Shown: positions 51,071 through 59,843 of the stretch, piece by piece | Position numbering within the stretch: the stretch's first letter is position 1 | Layout of the letters: each line of letters starts with the position of its first letter | NCBI GenBank assembly: GCA_963842955.1 | Contig: CAWJIJ010000011.1 | Span: 558,001-622,000 of the forward strand | Source: JARFQW01 sp963842955 | GTDB lineage: Bacteria; Pseudomonadota; Gammaproteobacteria; Steroidobacterales; XN24 | Length of the DNA: 64,000 bases | Reading direction: 5' to 3' | Program-made: the position numbers and the translations under genes | Notes under the pieces: model-generated | Database searches by the model: none | Told to the model about the DNA's origin: nothing | Seen by the model: the letters and a program-made list of their open reading frames with translations, nothing else

Positions 51071-52047
51071 AACCGGTTCAGATCACCGCCTTCCTCACGC
51101 AGAAGGGCCCGGAACGCGGGCACCAGCCGTCGGTAGGTCCCCACCGGAACAAGCCGAGCGTTGTTCCAGTCCGCGGCGAACCAGGCATCGTAGCCTTCGG
51201 TGTTGGGCCAGTCCGAGCTGATTGCCCCATAGCGCTCGCGCAGGGTTTCGAAAACCGCCTGCTTTTCGGCTTCCAGGCGCAGCGGGTCTCCGGGCGCCGC
51301 GTAAAGCGCAGCCAATTCCGCGCGGGTTTGTTCCAGAAGGAGCTGTACCTCGGCGTCCCGTTCCCTGCCGGCCCGCCAGGCCGCCCAGTCCGTGTCGCGG
51401 CCGCGGGCCGCGAACCATCGCCGCACCCCTTCTTCCTCGACCAGGCTGGCAAAGGCCTCGTTGAACTCCGAGTGATCCTTTACGTAGAGCCGCTGGTGGG
51501 CCAGTTCATGAAACAGCAGACCGGCCAGCCGGCCGTCGTTCGCGGTCAGCATGGTGCTGACAACAGGATCCTTGAACCAGCCGACGGTCGAGTAGGCCGA
51601 TGCGCCACCCACGTGGACGTCGAGACCCTCCTCCTCGAGGCTGCGCGCATAGCTGCGGGCCGCATCCTCGCGGAAATAACCCCGGTAAACGACACAGCCG
51701 GCCACCGGAAAGCACCACTGCCGGGGCGCCAGCGAGTCCGCCGGCGCGGCGAAAACATTCCACACGACGTAGCGGCGATCCAGTTCCGCGTACTGCAGAT
51801 AGCTGCCGTTATCCGGAAGGCCCAGTTCGTCGAACGCGAAACGCCGGGCCTCGAGCACCAGCCTTAATTGGTCGGCCAGGGCCGGAGGCGTGGCCGGGTC
51901 CCCGATGACCTCGTCAATGGGCCGGCTGCGGCTGACCAGATCCATGTGGCCGCGGACCGCCTGGCCGTAGTAGCCGCAGCCCGAAAGACCCGAGGATCCC
52001 ACGGCGAGCGCCAGTCCGGCGAGGACAGCGCGGAATTTCTGGCCCAT
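50965..52047 (-). CDS. Lipoprotein aminopeptidase (PF10023 family)
   Basis: 360 residues. Lipoprotein signal ends LSGCGYY (Cys near 22). Metal-binding site is GLLFHELAHQRLYVKDHSEF (HExxH) with a downstream NEAFASLVEEEG acidic helix. DARRYVVWNVFAAP-type text and WCFPVAGCVVYRGYF are typical of the family, which is annotated as putative aminopeptidase with little experimental support. ATG 52047 is chosen because it starts the signal peptide. Its 3' end overlaps the convergent NDUFA9-like gene, and it diverges from cca by 43 bases. Confidence 0.82.
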   Translation of the reverse strand: MGQKFRAVLAGLALAVGSSGLSGCGYYGQAVRGHMDLVSRSRPIDEVIGDPATPPALADQLRLVLEARRFAFDELGLPDNGSYLQYAELDRRYVVWNVFAAPADSLAPRQWCFPVAGCVVYRGYFREDAARSYARSLEEEGLDVHVGGASAYSTVGWFKDPVVSTMLTANDGRLAGLLFHELAHQRLYVKDHSEFNEAFASLVEEEGVRRWFAARGRDTDWAAWRAGRERDAEVQLLLEQTRAELAALYAAPGDPLRLEAEKQAVFETLRERYGAISSDWPNTEGYDAWFAADWNNARLVPVGTYRRLVPAFRALLREEGGDLNRFYERCESLGELPRSERDAALARLLALAPEGSADAL

Positions 52048-52090
52048 GAACCGAAGCCTAGCACGGGTCTTCGGCGGTAGAATTCGCCCC

Positions 52091-53323
52091 ATGGAGATCT
52101 TTCTGGTGGGTGGTGCGGTCCGCGACGAACTCCTCGGTCGCAGCCCCGAGGAGCGAGACTGGGTGGTCGTGGGCGGCCGGCCGGACGACTTGCTGGATGC
52201 GGGTTACCGGCCGGTGGGCCGCGACTTTCCGGTGTTTCTGCATCCCGAGACCGGCGAGGAATACGCCCTCGCCCGCACGGAGCGCAAGACCGCCCCGGGC
52301 TATCGGGGTTTCGAGGTCCATGCGTCCCCTGACGTCTCGCTGGAAGACGACCTGCTGCGCCGCGACCTCACCATCAACGCGATGGCCCAGGCCGGAGACG
52401 GTCGCCTGATCGATCCCCACGGTGGCGCACGGGATCTCGAGGCCCGCGTGCTGCGCCATGTCTCGCCGGCCTTTGCCGAAGACCCGGTGCGTATCCTGCG
52501 AACCGCGCGGTTCGCGGCGACGTTCCGTGACGCGGGATTCCGGGTCGCTGAAGAAACCCTCGTCCTGATGAGGCAGATGGTGGCGGAAGGCGAGGCCGAC
52601 GCGCTGGTGCCGGAGCGTGTCTGGCAGGAAACCCGGCGGGCGATGGGCACGCCGCATCCAGAGGCATTTATCCAGGTACTCAGGGACTGCGGCGCACTCG
52701 CCGTCGTGTTCCCGGAAATCGAGGCCCTGTTCGGCGTACCGCAGCCGCCCCGCTGGCATCCGGAAATCGACACCGGCGTACATACGCTGATGGCGCTGGC
52801 GCTGGCGGCCTCACTGAGCGCAGAACCCAGGGTTCGCTTCGCGGTGCTGGTGCATGACCTGGGCAAGGCGACGACGCCGCCGGATGTGCTGCCGGGCCAC
52901 GCCGGACACGAGGAGCGCGGGGTAACAATTATCCGCGACCTGGCGGCGCGAATGCGGATCCCGAACGACTGGCGGGACCTGGCGACCGTCGTGTCCCGCT
53001 ATCACTGCCTCTCCCACCGGGCCCTCGAGCTTCGCCCGGGCACGGTGGTGAAACTGCTGGACGGCACCGATGCGCTGCGCCGGCCGGAACGATTCGAGGA
53101 GTTCCTGACCGCCTGCGAAGCCGACCTGCGCGGGCGCAAGGGCTTTGCCGATCGGACCTACCCCCAGGCCGAGTATCTGCGGACCGCTCTCGCGGCCGCC
53201 CGTCGTGTCGACGCCGGCGCGCTGGCCAGGGCCTGCGAGGATCCCTCTGCAATCGGCGACACCATCCGCGCCGCGCGCTGCGAGGCCGTCGCCGGGGTGC
53301 TCAGACGGCAAAAACCAGAATAA
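52091..53323 (+). CDS. cca: Multifunctional CCA tRNA nucleotidyltransferase
   Basis: 410 residues. Adds or repairs the 3' CCA of tRNAs. It has the class II nucleotidyltransferase start LVGGAVRDELLG, the acidic pair in ERDWVVVGG, EEYALARTERKTAPGYRGF, RRDLTINAMAQ and RILRTARFA. The C-terminal HD phosphohydrolase has VLVHDLGKATTPPD and HEERGV. This is the multifunctional bacterial form with 2',3'-cyclic phosphodiesterase activity. The ATG at 52091 starts exactly at the conserved region. It ends 23 bases inside uppP. Confidence 0.93.
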   Translation: MEIFLVGGAVRDELLGRSPEERDWVVVGGRPDDLLDAGYRPVGRDFPVFLHPETGEEYALARTERKTAPGYRGFEVHASPDVSLEDDLLRRDLTINAMAQAGDGRLIDPHGGARDLEARVLRHVSPAFAEDPVRILRTARFAATFRDAGFRVAEETLVLMRQMVAEGEADALVPERVWQETRRAMGTPHPEAFIQVLRDCGALAVVFPEIEALFGVPQPPRWHPEIDTGVHTLMALALAASLSAEPRVRFAVLVHDLGKATTPPDVLPGHAGHEERGVTIIRDLAARMRIPNDWRDLATVVSRYHCLSHRALELRPGTVVKLLDGTDALRRPERFEEFLTACEADLRGRKGFADRTYPQAEYLRTALAAARRVDAGALARACEDPSAIGDTIRAARCEAVAGVLRRQKPE

Positions 53324-54098
53324 GCGCGGCCAGCAGCAGTCGATAGACAGCGAAGGGCGCCATGCCCATTCGGCCGAGAAACGCCAGGAACCAGCGAATC
53401 GTCACGTAGGCAACGACCGCCGAGACCGCGGCGCCAACCCCCAGCGCCAGCCAGTCGTCCGGCGCCGGGGAACTCAGCAGGTCCCAGAGCTCATAGACGG
53501 ACGCCGCCAGGATCACCGGTATGGCGAGCAGAAACGAGAAGCGGGCAGCGGCCTCCCGGCTCAGCCCGAGCAGCAGACCCGCCGTCATGGTGATGCCCGA
53601 GCGTGACGTGCCCGGAATCAGGGCCAGCGCCTGGACCAGGCCGATGAGCATCACGTCCGACCATCGCAGACTGTATTCGTCGCGCGTCTTCGCACCCCTG
53701 CGGTCCGCCAGCCACAGCAGCAGCCCGAAGCCACCCGTGGTGGCGGCAACGAGCAGCGGCGCCCGCAGGCTGTCGATCGCCGGTCCGGCCAGGAAGGCCC
53801 CGGCAAGGACGACCGGCACCGTCCCCCAGATGATGGCCCAGGCCAACCGGGCGTCCTGGCCGCCGTAACCGCCACGCACGCTGGTCAGCCATGCGCGGGT
53901 CATCGCCACGAGCTCGTGACGGAAATACCAGACGACCGCCGCCAGCGTGCCCAGGTGAACGGCCACGTCGAAGGCCAGACCCTGGTCTTCCCAGTCCAGG
54001 AACCCCGGGAGCAGTACGAGGTGACCGGAACTGGAGATGGGCAGGAATTCTGTAAATCCCTGGACGACGGCCAGAATAACGGCGTGCAGCAAATCCAT
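53301..54098 (-). CDS. uppP: Undecaprenyl-diphosphate phosphatase
   Basis: 265-residue membrane enzyme (BacA/UppP) that recycles the lipid carrier of cell-wall synthesis. It has VVQGFTEFLPISSSGHLVLL near the start, VAVHLGTLAAVVWYFRHELV and PGTSRSGITMTAGLLLGLSR, the two motifs that carry catalytic residues, with about eight helices. It is preceded by midA (4 bases between) and convergent with cca. Gene size is normal. Confidence 0.95.
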   Translation of the reverse strand: MDLLHAVILAVVQGFTEFLPISSSGHLVLLPGFLDWEDQGLAFDVAVHLGTLAAVVWYFRHELVAMTRAWLTSVRGGYGGQDARLAWAIIWGTVPVVLAGAFLAGPAIDSLRAPLLVAATTGGFGLLLWLADRRGAKTRDEYSLRWSDVMLIGLVQALALIPGTSRSGITMTAGLLLGLSREAAARFSFLLAIPVILAASVYELWDLLSSPAPDDWLALGVGAAVSAVVAYVTIRWFLAFLGRMGMAPFAVYRLLLAALILVFAV

Positions 54099-54102
54099 GG
54101 CG

Positions 54103-55278
54103 TCAGAGCGTCCTTGTCAGATCGAGCCCGGAAAACCCGGGCAGAGCATGGCGAAGATCGCGGCTGGCGGCGATGACTCTGAAACGTTCGCCCATCTCCC
54201 CCGGCATCACCAGGCGGCGGGCGGCGGCGAGCTTGCCGAGACGATCCTGAAGAGACTCAGTGTCCGCGATTTCCGCCACCGCGTCCGTGTACCCGTTCTC
54301 GATCAGGTAAGCCGCCTGGGTAGTGAATCCCTCCAGCGTCAGGCCCGCGTCGTGGCAGGACTCGGCAATTGCGGTGAAATCCACCCAGGCGGTGACGTCC
54401 TCCCGGCCGGGAGCCCGGAACGGGTCCATGTGGGCGCGCTGGCCGGCGAAACAGCACAAGGTACCTGCCCTGCGCTCATCGCTGTAGAACTCCCGGCGCG
54501 GCAGGCCATAGTCCACGAACAGCAGCGCTCCGGAGGCCAGGCAATCGGCCAGGCTCGCAATCCACGGAGCGAGCAGCGGGCGAAACTCCGAGACATAGTC
54601 CAGCGGTAGCGCAGCCCCGCGCGCCTGCTCCGCCGCGGCGACGAAAGCCAGCAATGCCTCATCCGCCGGAAGATCGGTCCAACACAGGCCATGGCCGTCG
54701 GCCGCTACGCCCCGGTAACGGGGACCCTTGGCGGTGACGGAAAAGACTTCGAACACGAGCGCATCGGCCACCTCATTGGCCAGGATCACACCGTCCAGCG
54801 GGTTCTCGGGCAGGCAATCCAGCCACGCCACCCGGGAGGCGAGATGGTCAGGAAGATCGCCGATCAGGGACTGTTGACGATCCCGCAGCGCGCCGCTGAC
54901 CTCCAGGATGCGATAGGCCTCGGGCAGACACCCGAGCCGGTCCAGGGCGAGGAGAAGATCGCTTGCCAGCGTGCCGTTGCCCGCGCCCAGCTCGAGCACG
55001 ACAGCCCCCGGCGTATTCAGTGCCGGCGCGAGACCCCGGGCCAGGCACGCCGCGAAGACCGCTGAGATCTCCGGGGCCGTCACGAAGTCGCCGCCAGCGC
55101 CAATACCGGAATTGCAGCCCGAATAGTAACCCTCGCCCGGCGCATACAGGGCCAGCTCGAGAAAGCGGGAGAATCGCATCGGCCCGGCGCGGCGAATCTC
55201 CTGCAAGATACGTTCGATTAGCGCCCCGGCGGGTACTTCAGCGGCCTCTGGGGCATCTCGTGGCGGAACGGTCGGCAT
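54103..55278 (-). CDS. midA: MidA/NDUFAF7-family SAM-dependent methyltransferase
   Basis: 391-residue class I methyltransferase. It has the MidA segment MRFSRFLELALYAPGEGYYS, GGDFVTAPEISAVFAACLAR, motif I in VVLELGAGNGTLASDLL and GVILANEVADALVFEVF, whose NE[FV]xD-like core is characteristic. The mitochondrial homologue NDUFAF7 dimethylates an arginine of complex I NDUFS2; the bacterial target is not certain. ATG 55278 is chosen, since upstream codons do not match. It is divergent from the folM-like SDR. Confidence 0.9.
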   Translation of the reverse strand: MPTVPPRDAPEAAEVPAGALIERILQEIRRAGPMRFSRFLELALYAPGEGYYSGCNSGIGAGGDFVTAPEISAVFAACLARGLAPALNTPGAVVLELGAGNGTLASDLLLALDRLGCLPEAYRILEVSGALRDRQQSLIGDLPDHLASRVAWLDCLPENPLDGVILANEVADALVFEVFSVTAKGPRYRGVAADGHGLCWTDLPADEALLAFVAAAEQARGAALPLDYVSEFRPLLAPWIASLADCLASGALLFVDYGLPRREFYSDERRAGTLCCFAGQRAHMDPFRAPGREDVTAWVDFTAIAESCHDAGLTLEGFTTQAAYLIENGYTDAVAEIADTESLQDRLGKLAAARRLVMPGEMGERFRVIAASRDLRHALPGFSGLDLTRTL

Positions 55279-55366
55279 GGGCTCGGCGAGGTCCTTCTGA
55301 CACAATTCATCTGACCGCAGCCGGCTCCCGGGCGGGCCGGACCCCAGCGACAGCACGAGGATGCTA

Positions 55367-56164
55367 ATGGCAAGCCAACCCCCCAGTCACCCCGAGACAC
55401 CTTCCGAAGACGATTTGTCGAGCCGATCCCTTGGCGGACGAGTGGCGATCGTCACCGGCGGCGGACGACGGATCGGCGCGGCGATCGGTGAATGCCTGCA
55501 CGCCGACGGGGCCTCCATCGTCATTCACTGCAACACCTCCCGCAGGGACGCCGAAGCCCTCGCGCAGCGCCTGAACGATCGCCGGCCGGATTCGGCGTCG
55601 GTTGTCTGCGAAAATCTCCTCGATCCCGGCGCACCGGAACGCATCGTGGCGGCGGCACTCCACCGCCACGAGCGGCTGGATATTCTCGTGAACAACGCAT
55701 CGAGCTTCTATCCAACGCCTATCGGCACCGTCACGGAGAAAAACTGGCAGGACCTGGTGGGCACCAACCTGAAGGCACCGCTGTTCCTTGCCCAGGCTGC
55801 CGCACAGGCCCTCGCAGAAGCCGGGGGCAGCATTATCAACCTGGTGGACATACACGCCGACCGGCCGCCGGCGGACCACGTGGTCTACTCCGTAGCGAAG
55901 GCGGGCAACGCCATGCTCGTAAAGAGCCTGGCACGGGATCTTGCGCCGGAAGTCCGGGTCAACGGCATTGCCCCCGGCGCCATTCTCTGGCCTGAGGCCG
56001 GCCTGGCGGAAGCGGAAAAGGCCGCCACCTTGGGGAAAGTGCCGCTCGCGCGGCTGGGCTGTCCCGGAGACATCGCGAGAGTCGCGCTGTTCCTGGCCCG
56101 GGACGCGGACTATGTCACGGGACAGGTCATTGCCGTGGACGGCGGACGAACGGTGAGCTTCTAG
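55367..56164 (+). CDS. Pteridine reductase-like SDR (FolM/PTR1 type)
   Basis: 265-residue short-chain reductase. It has TGGGRRIGAAIGECL, in which the Arg-Arg after the glycines is the pteridine reductase hallmark (TGxxxRxG). It also has VNNASSFYPTPIGTV, INLVDIHADRPPADHVVYSV and AKAGNAMLVKSLARDL carrying the Tyr/Lys pair, and NGIAPGAILWPE. It likely reduces dihydropteridines or dihydrofolate. The nearby folK and folB genes support that. ATG 55367 has GAGG six bases upstream, better placed than the ATG at 55361. Confidence 0.85.
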   Translation: MASQPPSHPETPSEDDLSSRSLGGRVAIVTGGGRRIGAAIGECLHADGASIVIHCNTSRRDAEALAQRLNDRRPDSASVVCENLLDPGAPERIVAAALHRHERLDILVNNASSFYPTPIGTVTEKNWQDLVGTNLKAPLFLAQAAAQALAEAGGSIINLVDIHADRPPADHVVYSVAKAGNAMLVKSLARDLAPEVRVNGIAPGAILWPEAGLAEAEKAATLGKVPLARLGCPGDIARVALFLARDADYVTGQVIAVDGGRTVSF

Positions 56165-56181
56165 ACATCACGCACTGGGGC

Positions 56182-57476
56182 TCAGTCAGCCTGAAGCCAT
56201 CCGTATCGAGCGGCAGCCGCGGCCGCCTTGGCCCTCGGCGCTGTCGAATCGATCGTCGCGGCGGGTGTACTGCAGGTGCCGGTCTCCAGCAGATGGAGCG
56301 CTTCGGCCATGGAGGCTTCCCGGGGATCGCCCAGGGGCTTCGACAGATCGTCCTCAGCCTCGCAATCCGGTGCAATGCCGGCGAAGAATTCGCCTTCGCC
56401 GTCTGCGTTGACGGTCTGGAAGCTCGCCGGGCGCAGAACCCTCTCGCAAAAAGCAAAGCCCAGCTGGCCCACGGGCTTGCCGAAGGTCGTGCTGCCCACG
56501 ATGGCCACCTCGACAAAGGGCTCGAGACCGTTGATCACGATCTCGCTGGCGGACGCCGTGGCGCCCGTCGTGATGAAAACGATGCGGCCAAGACTCAGCG
56601 CGTTCACAGGGTTCGGAAAGTCCCGGGAATCGTTGCGGAAATCGTTGTTGTCATTGAACTGGTTGGTGACGAACACCTGCCCGGCGGTGATCTGCCCGCC
56701 CAGCAGCCCGGCCAGGTACTCTGCAACGAGAGCAGGCCGCCGCCGTTGTAGCGGAGATCGAGAACCAGCTGGCTGACGGACCCGGCGAGCAGCAGATCCG
56801 CCGCCTCGCTGAGGGCCGACGCCGCAGGCTCCGTGAAAGTCCGAAAATTCATGTAGCCGGTGGGAACACCGTTGACGTCGAGGACGGAAACACCGGAGAC
56901 CGGGCCGATGGTCACCACGTCCTTGGTGATGGTGGTTTCGGTCACCGCCCCGTCGGGCAGGCGCAGACCCAGGGTCCTGGTGACGCCCACCTCCGGCGGA
57001 CCCAGGGCCGCGGAGAAGCCCTCGTTTGCGAGGACCTCGGCAATGGGCCGGCCATCGATACTGGTCACGGCGGCGCCGCGCACGAGGCCACCCTGAGCCG
57101 CGGGGCTGCCTTCGAACACCTCGCTGACAATGCGCTCGCTATCCTTCGACTGGGAACGAAATCCGAATCCCGCAAACTGGCTGTTCCCGAAGAGGGCGTT
57201 CTCCGAGGCGATCGTGGTCAGGAAACTGAAGCGGTCGATGGGCAGAAACCGGACCGCCTCCAGCAGGGCATCCGGGCTTTCGTAGGCCAGCGGGTCCACG
57301 TCCGGAATCTCCGTATTCCAGAGATAGATATTCTCCATCGTGGACAGCACGAAATTGTTCTGACCGGCTATGCTGCAGCCATCCGGCGTCGCAGCGGAGC
57401 CGTTGCCAGAAGAGCCGCCGCAGCCGGCGACGCTCGCTGCCGTGGCGGCGAGCAGGAAGGATCGAAACCGTGTCAT
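56182..57476 (-). pseudogene. S41 family (C-terminal processing) peptidase, one-base frameshift
   Basis: Two frames together encode an exported peptidase of about 430 residues. The first has a lipoprotein signal (SVAGCGG, Cys near 19), a PDZ-like region GLVRGAAVTSIDGRPIAEVL and the start of the catalytic domain VLDLRYNGGGLLS. The second frame continues VFVTNQFNDNNDFRND and holds the Ser/Lys region IVFITTGATASASEIVINGL and GSTTFGKPVGQLGF. Inserting one G in the TCGTTGCAG near 56738 joins them as LLSVAEYLAGLLGGQITAGQ. Total length is 3n-1. It ends five bases before folK on the same strand. An assembly error is as likely as a true mutation. Confidence 0.8.
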
Positions 57477-57480
57477 ACCA

Positions 57481-57999
57481 TCATTCCCCGTCCGTATTGG
57501 GGTCCGTGCCTCCGATCAGTGCAAGAGAGCGGCGCCGAAGATCCACTCCGGTCTTATCGAAAGACGACCAGATGTCAGCATAGGACCGGCCATCGATCGG
57601 GTGCCGCCGATCCGGTACCAGATCTGATAGCGGCTTCAGCACAAACGCGTATTCGAGAATCTCGTCCCGAGGGATTCCGAGACCGTCCTCATCCACCATG
57701 TCCCCGTAGAGCAACAGGTCGAGATCCAGCGTCCGCGGTCCGAACCTGGCCTCACCCCGCATCCGGCCGTTTTCCGCCTCTACTTCGGAGAAGCATGCGG
57801 TCACGGCGGCCACGTCCTCATCGGTATCGAAGCCTATGACCAGGTTGAGAAAATCGTCGCCGTCGAACCCGACCGGGCTGTTTTCGTAGACTGGCGAAAG
57901 GCGCAGGACCCCGTATCGGTCAGCCAGGGCCACGAGCGCTCGCCTGAGGTGCGTTTCCGGGCGCACGTTGCTGCCGGCACCCACGTAGACTTCAGGCAC
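57481..57999 (-). CDS. folK: 2-amino-4-hydroxy-6-hydroxymethyldihydropteridine diphosphokinase
   Basis: 172-residue HPPK that transfers pyrophosphate from ATP to the pterin in folate synthesis. The N-terminal EVYVGAGSNVRPETHLRRAL and the ATP/Mg motif FGPRTLDLDLLLYGD identify it, with YENSPVGFDGDDFLNLVI between. Its start overlaps the end of folB by 8 bases. The C-terminal HPIDGRSYADIWSSFDKTGV region is slightly longer than E. coli FolK. Confidence 0.95.
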   Translation of the reverse strand: MPEVYVGAGSNVRPETHLRRALVALADRYGVLRLSPVYENSPVGFDGDDFLNLVIGFDTDEDVAAVTACFSEVEAENGRMRGEARFGPRTLDLDLLLYGDMVDEDGLGIPRDEILEYAFVLKPLSDLVPDRRHPIDGRSYADIWSSFDKTGVDLRRRSLALIGGTDPNTDGE

Positions 58000-58357
58000 C
58001 GGCGTCCTCCAGGCGACGCTCGATACGAATGCCGACGTCCCGGGCGCCGCGAATGGCGCCGGGCTTGCTCAGGGTGAGCCGCACCCAAGGCACGCCGAAC
58101 TCTCCGGTGACGATCCCGGCCACCCGCTCGGCCAGCGTTTCCACCAGGTAGAACTCGGACGATTCCACGAAACTGATCACACGCTTGGCCACGGCCTTGT
58201 AGTCGAGCGTGTCTTCGATGCGGTCCGTGGCGGCGGCCTTGCGAATATCTGTCGCCATCTCGAGGTCTATGCTGACCGTCTGCCGAATCTGCCGTTCCCA
58301 GTCGAAGATGCCGATCAGGGTTTCGACCCGCAGGTCGGAAAGAAAAATCGTGTCCAT
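57992..58357 (-). CDS. folB: Dihydroneopterin aldolase
   Basis: 121-residue enzyme that cleaves dihydroneopterin to the pterin used by FolK. It has DTIFLSDLRVETLIGIFDWE, IRQTVSIDLEMATDIRKA, DTLDYKAVAKRVISFVESSE, the catalytic ETLAERVAGIV with Glu and Lys in LTLSKPGAIRGARDVGIRI. It overlaps folK and lies 14 bases downstream of tsaD, forming a minus-strand unit tsaD-folB-folK. Confidence 0.95.
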   Translation of the reverse strand: MDTIFLSDLRVETLIGIFDWERQIRQTVSIDLEMATDIRKAAATDRIEDTLDYKAVAKRVISFVESSEFYLVETLAERVAGIVTGEFGVPWVRLTLSKPGAIRGARDVGIRIERRLEDAGA

Positions 58358-58371
58358 GCTGCCGCTTCTGT

Positions 58372-59424
58372 TTATGGGTGGCTTTCCTGTCCGGTGAGGG
58401 CATTGGCGGCCCCGGGCGGCTCAAGGCTTTCCAGGCTCCAGCGGGCGCGGGCCTCGATGGCCAGACCCGCCCGCTCTCCGCCGAGCAGCCGGAGCATACC
58501 AGCGTACGCAATCATGGCTCCATTGTCGGTGCAGAATTCCAGCCGCGGGAACCGCAGCAATGCGCCCCTGGCCGCACAATCCCGGGCCAGCCGCTCGCGC
58601 AGGCGCCGATTGGCTCCAACGCCTCCGGCAACGACCAGCTGGTTCAGACCGGTGGCATCCAGTGCCCGCAGGCACTTGATCGCGAGTGTATCAACCACCG
58701 CTTCCTCGAACTCCCGGGCCAGGTCCCGGCGGTTTCTCTCGTCGAGTTCGCCGTCTCCCCGGGCGACGAAAACCGCGGTCTTCAGGCCGCTGAAGCTGAA
58801 ATCCAGGCCCGGCCTGTCCACCATCGGCCGCGGCAGCCTGTAACGGCCCGGCGTTCCCGTTTCGGCCAGCGCCGCGAGCGCGGGTCCACCCGGATACGGC
58901 AGGCCCAGCAGCTTGGCGGTCTTGTCGAACGCCTCACCGGCGGCGTCATCGAGGGTCTCGCCCAGGACGGCATAACGACCCAGCCCATCCATCCTGACCA
59001 GCAGGGTGTGTCCCCCCGACACGAGCAGGGCCACGAACGGCGGCTCCGGCGGCGTGTCTTCGAGCATGGGGGCGAGGAGGTGGCCCTCCATGTGGTGCAC
59101 GCCGATCGCCGGGACGCCCCAGGCCATGGCGAGGCTCCGGCCCACGCTGGCACCGACCAGCAATGCGCCGACAAGGCCGGGTCCTGCTGTGTAGGCCACA
59201 CCGTCGATATCGGCCGGCGCAGTGCCGGCGTCCTTCAGCACCGCCCGAATCATGGGCACCAGCTTGCGAACGTGGTCGCGGGACGCGAGCTCCGGCACGA
59301 CTCCGCCGTAGGCGGCGTGCAGCTTTACCTGGCTGTGCAGGGCGTGAGCCAGCAGCCCCTCGCGGTCGTCACAGACCGCAACGCCCGTCTCGTCGCAGGA
59401 GGTTTCGATGCCCAGGACCCGCAT
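58372..59424 (-). CDS. tsaD: tRNA N6-adenosine threonylcarbamoyltransferase TsaD
   Basis: 350-residue ASKHA-fold enzyme that transfers threonylcarbamoyl to A37 of ANN-decoding tRNAs, with TsaB and TsaE. It has the start MRVLGIETSCDETGVAVCDD, metal ligands H111 and H115 in GVHHMEGHLLAP, LLVSGGHTLLVRMDGLG, the C-terminal VVAGGVGANRRLRERL and CTDNGAMIAYAG. ATG 59424 has AAGGAG about nine bases upstream. It is divergent from rpsU, the classic gammaproteobacterial arrangement. The C-terminal tail is rather Ala/Gly/Pro-rich. Confidence 0.96.
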   Translation of the reverse strand: MRVLGIETSCDETGVAVCDDREGLLAHALHSQVKLHAAYGGVVPELASRDHVRKLVPMIRAVLKDAGTAPADIDGVAYTAGPGLVGALLVGASVGRSLAMAWGVPAIGVHHMEGHLLAPMLEDTPPEPPFVALLVSGGHTLLVRMDGLGRYAVLGETLDDAAGEAFDKTAKLLGLPYPGGPALAALAETGTPGRYRLPRPMVDRPGLDFSFSGLKTAVFVARGDGELDERNRRDLAREFEEAVVDTLAIKCLRALDATGLNQLVVAGGVGANRRLRERLARDCAARGALLRFPRLEFCTDNGAMIAYAGMLRLLGGERAGLAIEARARWSLESLEPPGAANALTGQESHP

Positions 59425-59466
59425 AAGTATTGCTCCTTGGATTCCTAAAGACTCTCTCCGGGGGGT

Positions 59467-59494
59467 TTGCTTTCCCCGGCCGGCCCGATACAAT
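59467..59494 (+). promoter_or_regulatory. Predicted promoter of the rpsU-yqeY-dnaG-rpoD operon
   Basis: TTGCTT (59467-59472), 16-base spacer, TACAAT (59489-59494). Transcription would begin near 59501, leaving a leader of about 50 bases with a 6-bp hairpin (GCCCCT at 59508-59513 with AGGGGC at 59518-59523). No LexA box, as found before E. coli rpsU, is visible. Confidence 0.6.
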
Positions 59495-59551
59495 TGTCGG
59501 CCTTTTTGCCCCTCCGCAGGGGCATTTAACTATCCGGATGGTGAGTAACTG

Positions 59552-59767
59552 ATGCCTGGAGTACGCGTTCGCGAGAACGAATATTTTGACGCCGCCCTGC
59601 GGCGCTTCAAGCGTGCCTGTGAAAAAGCTGGCGTGTTGACCGAGCTGCGTCGGCGCGAGTACTACGAGAAGCCGACCCAGGAGCGCAAGCGCAAGAAGGC
59701 CGCGGCCGTGAAGCGGCACGCCAAGCGCGTTCAGCGCGAAGTGTCCCGCCGTAAACGCCTCTACTGA
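59552..59767 (+). CDS. rpsU: 30S ribosomal protein S21
   Basis: 71-residue highly basic protein. It shows the S21 start PGVRVRENEYFDAALRRFKR and the basic C-terminal helix QERKRKKAAAVKRHAKR and VSRRKRLY. It is needed for translation initiation and lies first in the macromolecular synthesis operon. GGTGAG is nearby as ribosome site. Its mRNA is followed by a large hairpin that may separate it from the less expressed downstream genes. Confidence 0.97.
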   Translation: MPGVRVRENEYFDAALRRFKRACEKAGVLTELRRREYYEKPTQERKRKKAAAVKRHAKRVQREVSRRKRLY

Positions 59768-59773
59768 TTTCTC

Positions 59774-59801
59774 CGCGGCCCGGGGACTGCCCGGCGCCGC
59801 G
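59774..59801 (+). promoter_or_regulatory. GC-rich hairpin between rpsU and yqeY
   Basis: CGCGGC (59774-59779) pairs with GCCGCG (59796-59801), and CCGGG (59780-59784) with CCCGG (59790-59794), with one bulged C and a 5-base loop. There is no T run, so it is more likely an attenuator or mRNA-processing barrier. In E. coli a terminator and RNase E site occur at this place in the operon. Confidence 0.5.
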
Positions 59802-59843
59802 AGACGCTGACCGGCCCACCCGATCGCTCGGCGCAAGTTCGAA

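Noticed and set aside
59425..59551. LexA (SOS) box upstream of rpsU as in E. coli
   Set aside because: No CTG-N10-CAG-like palindrome is present in the region.
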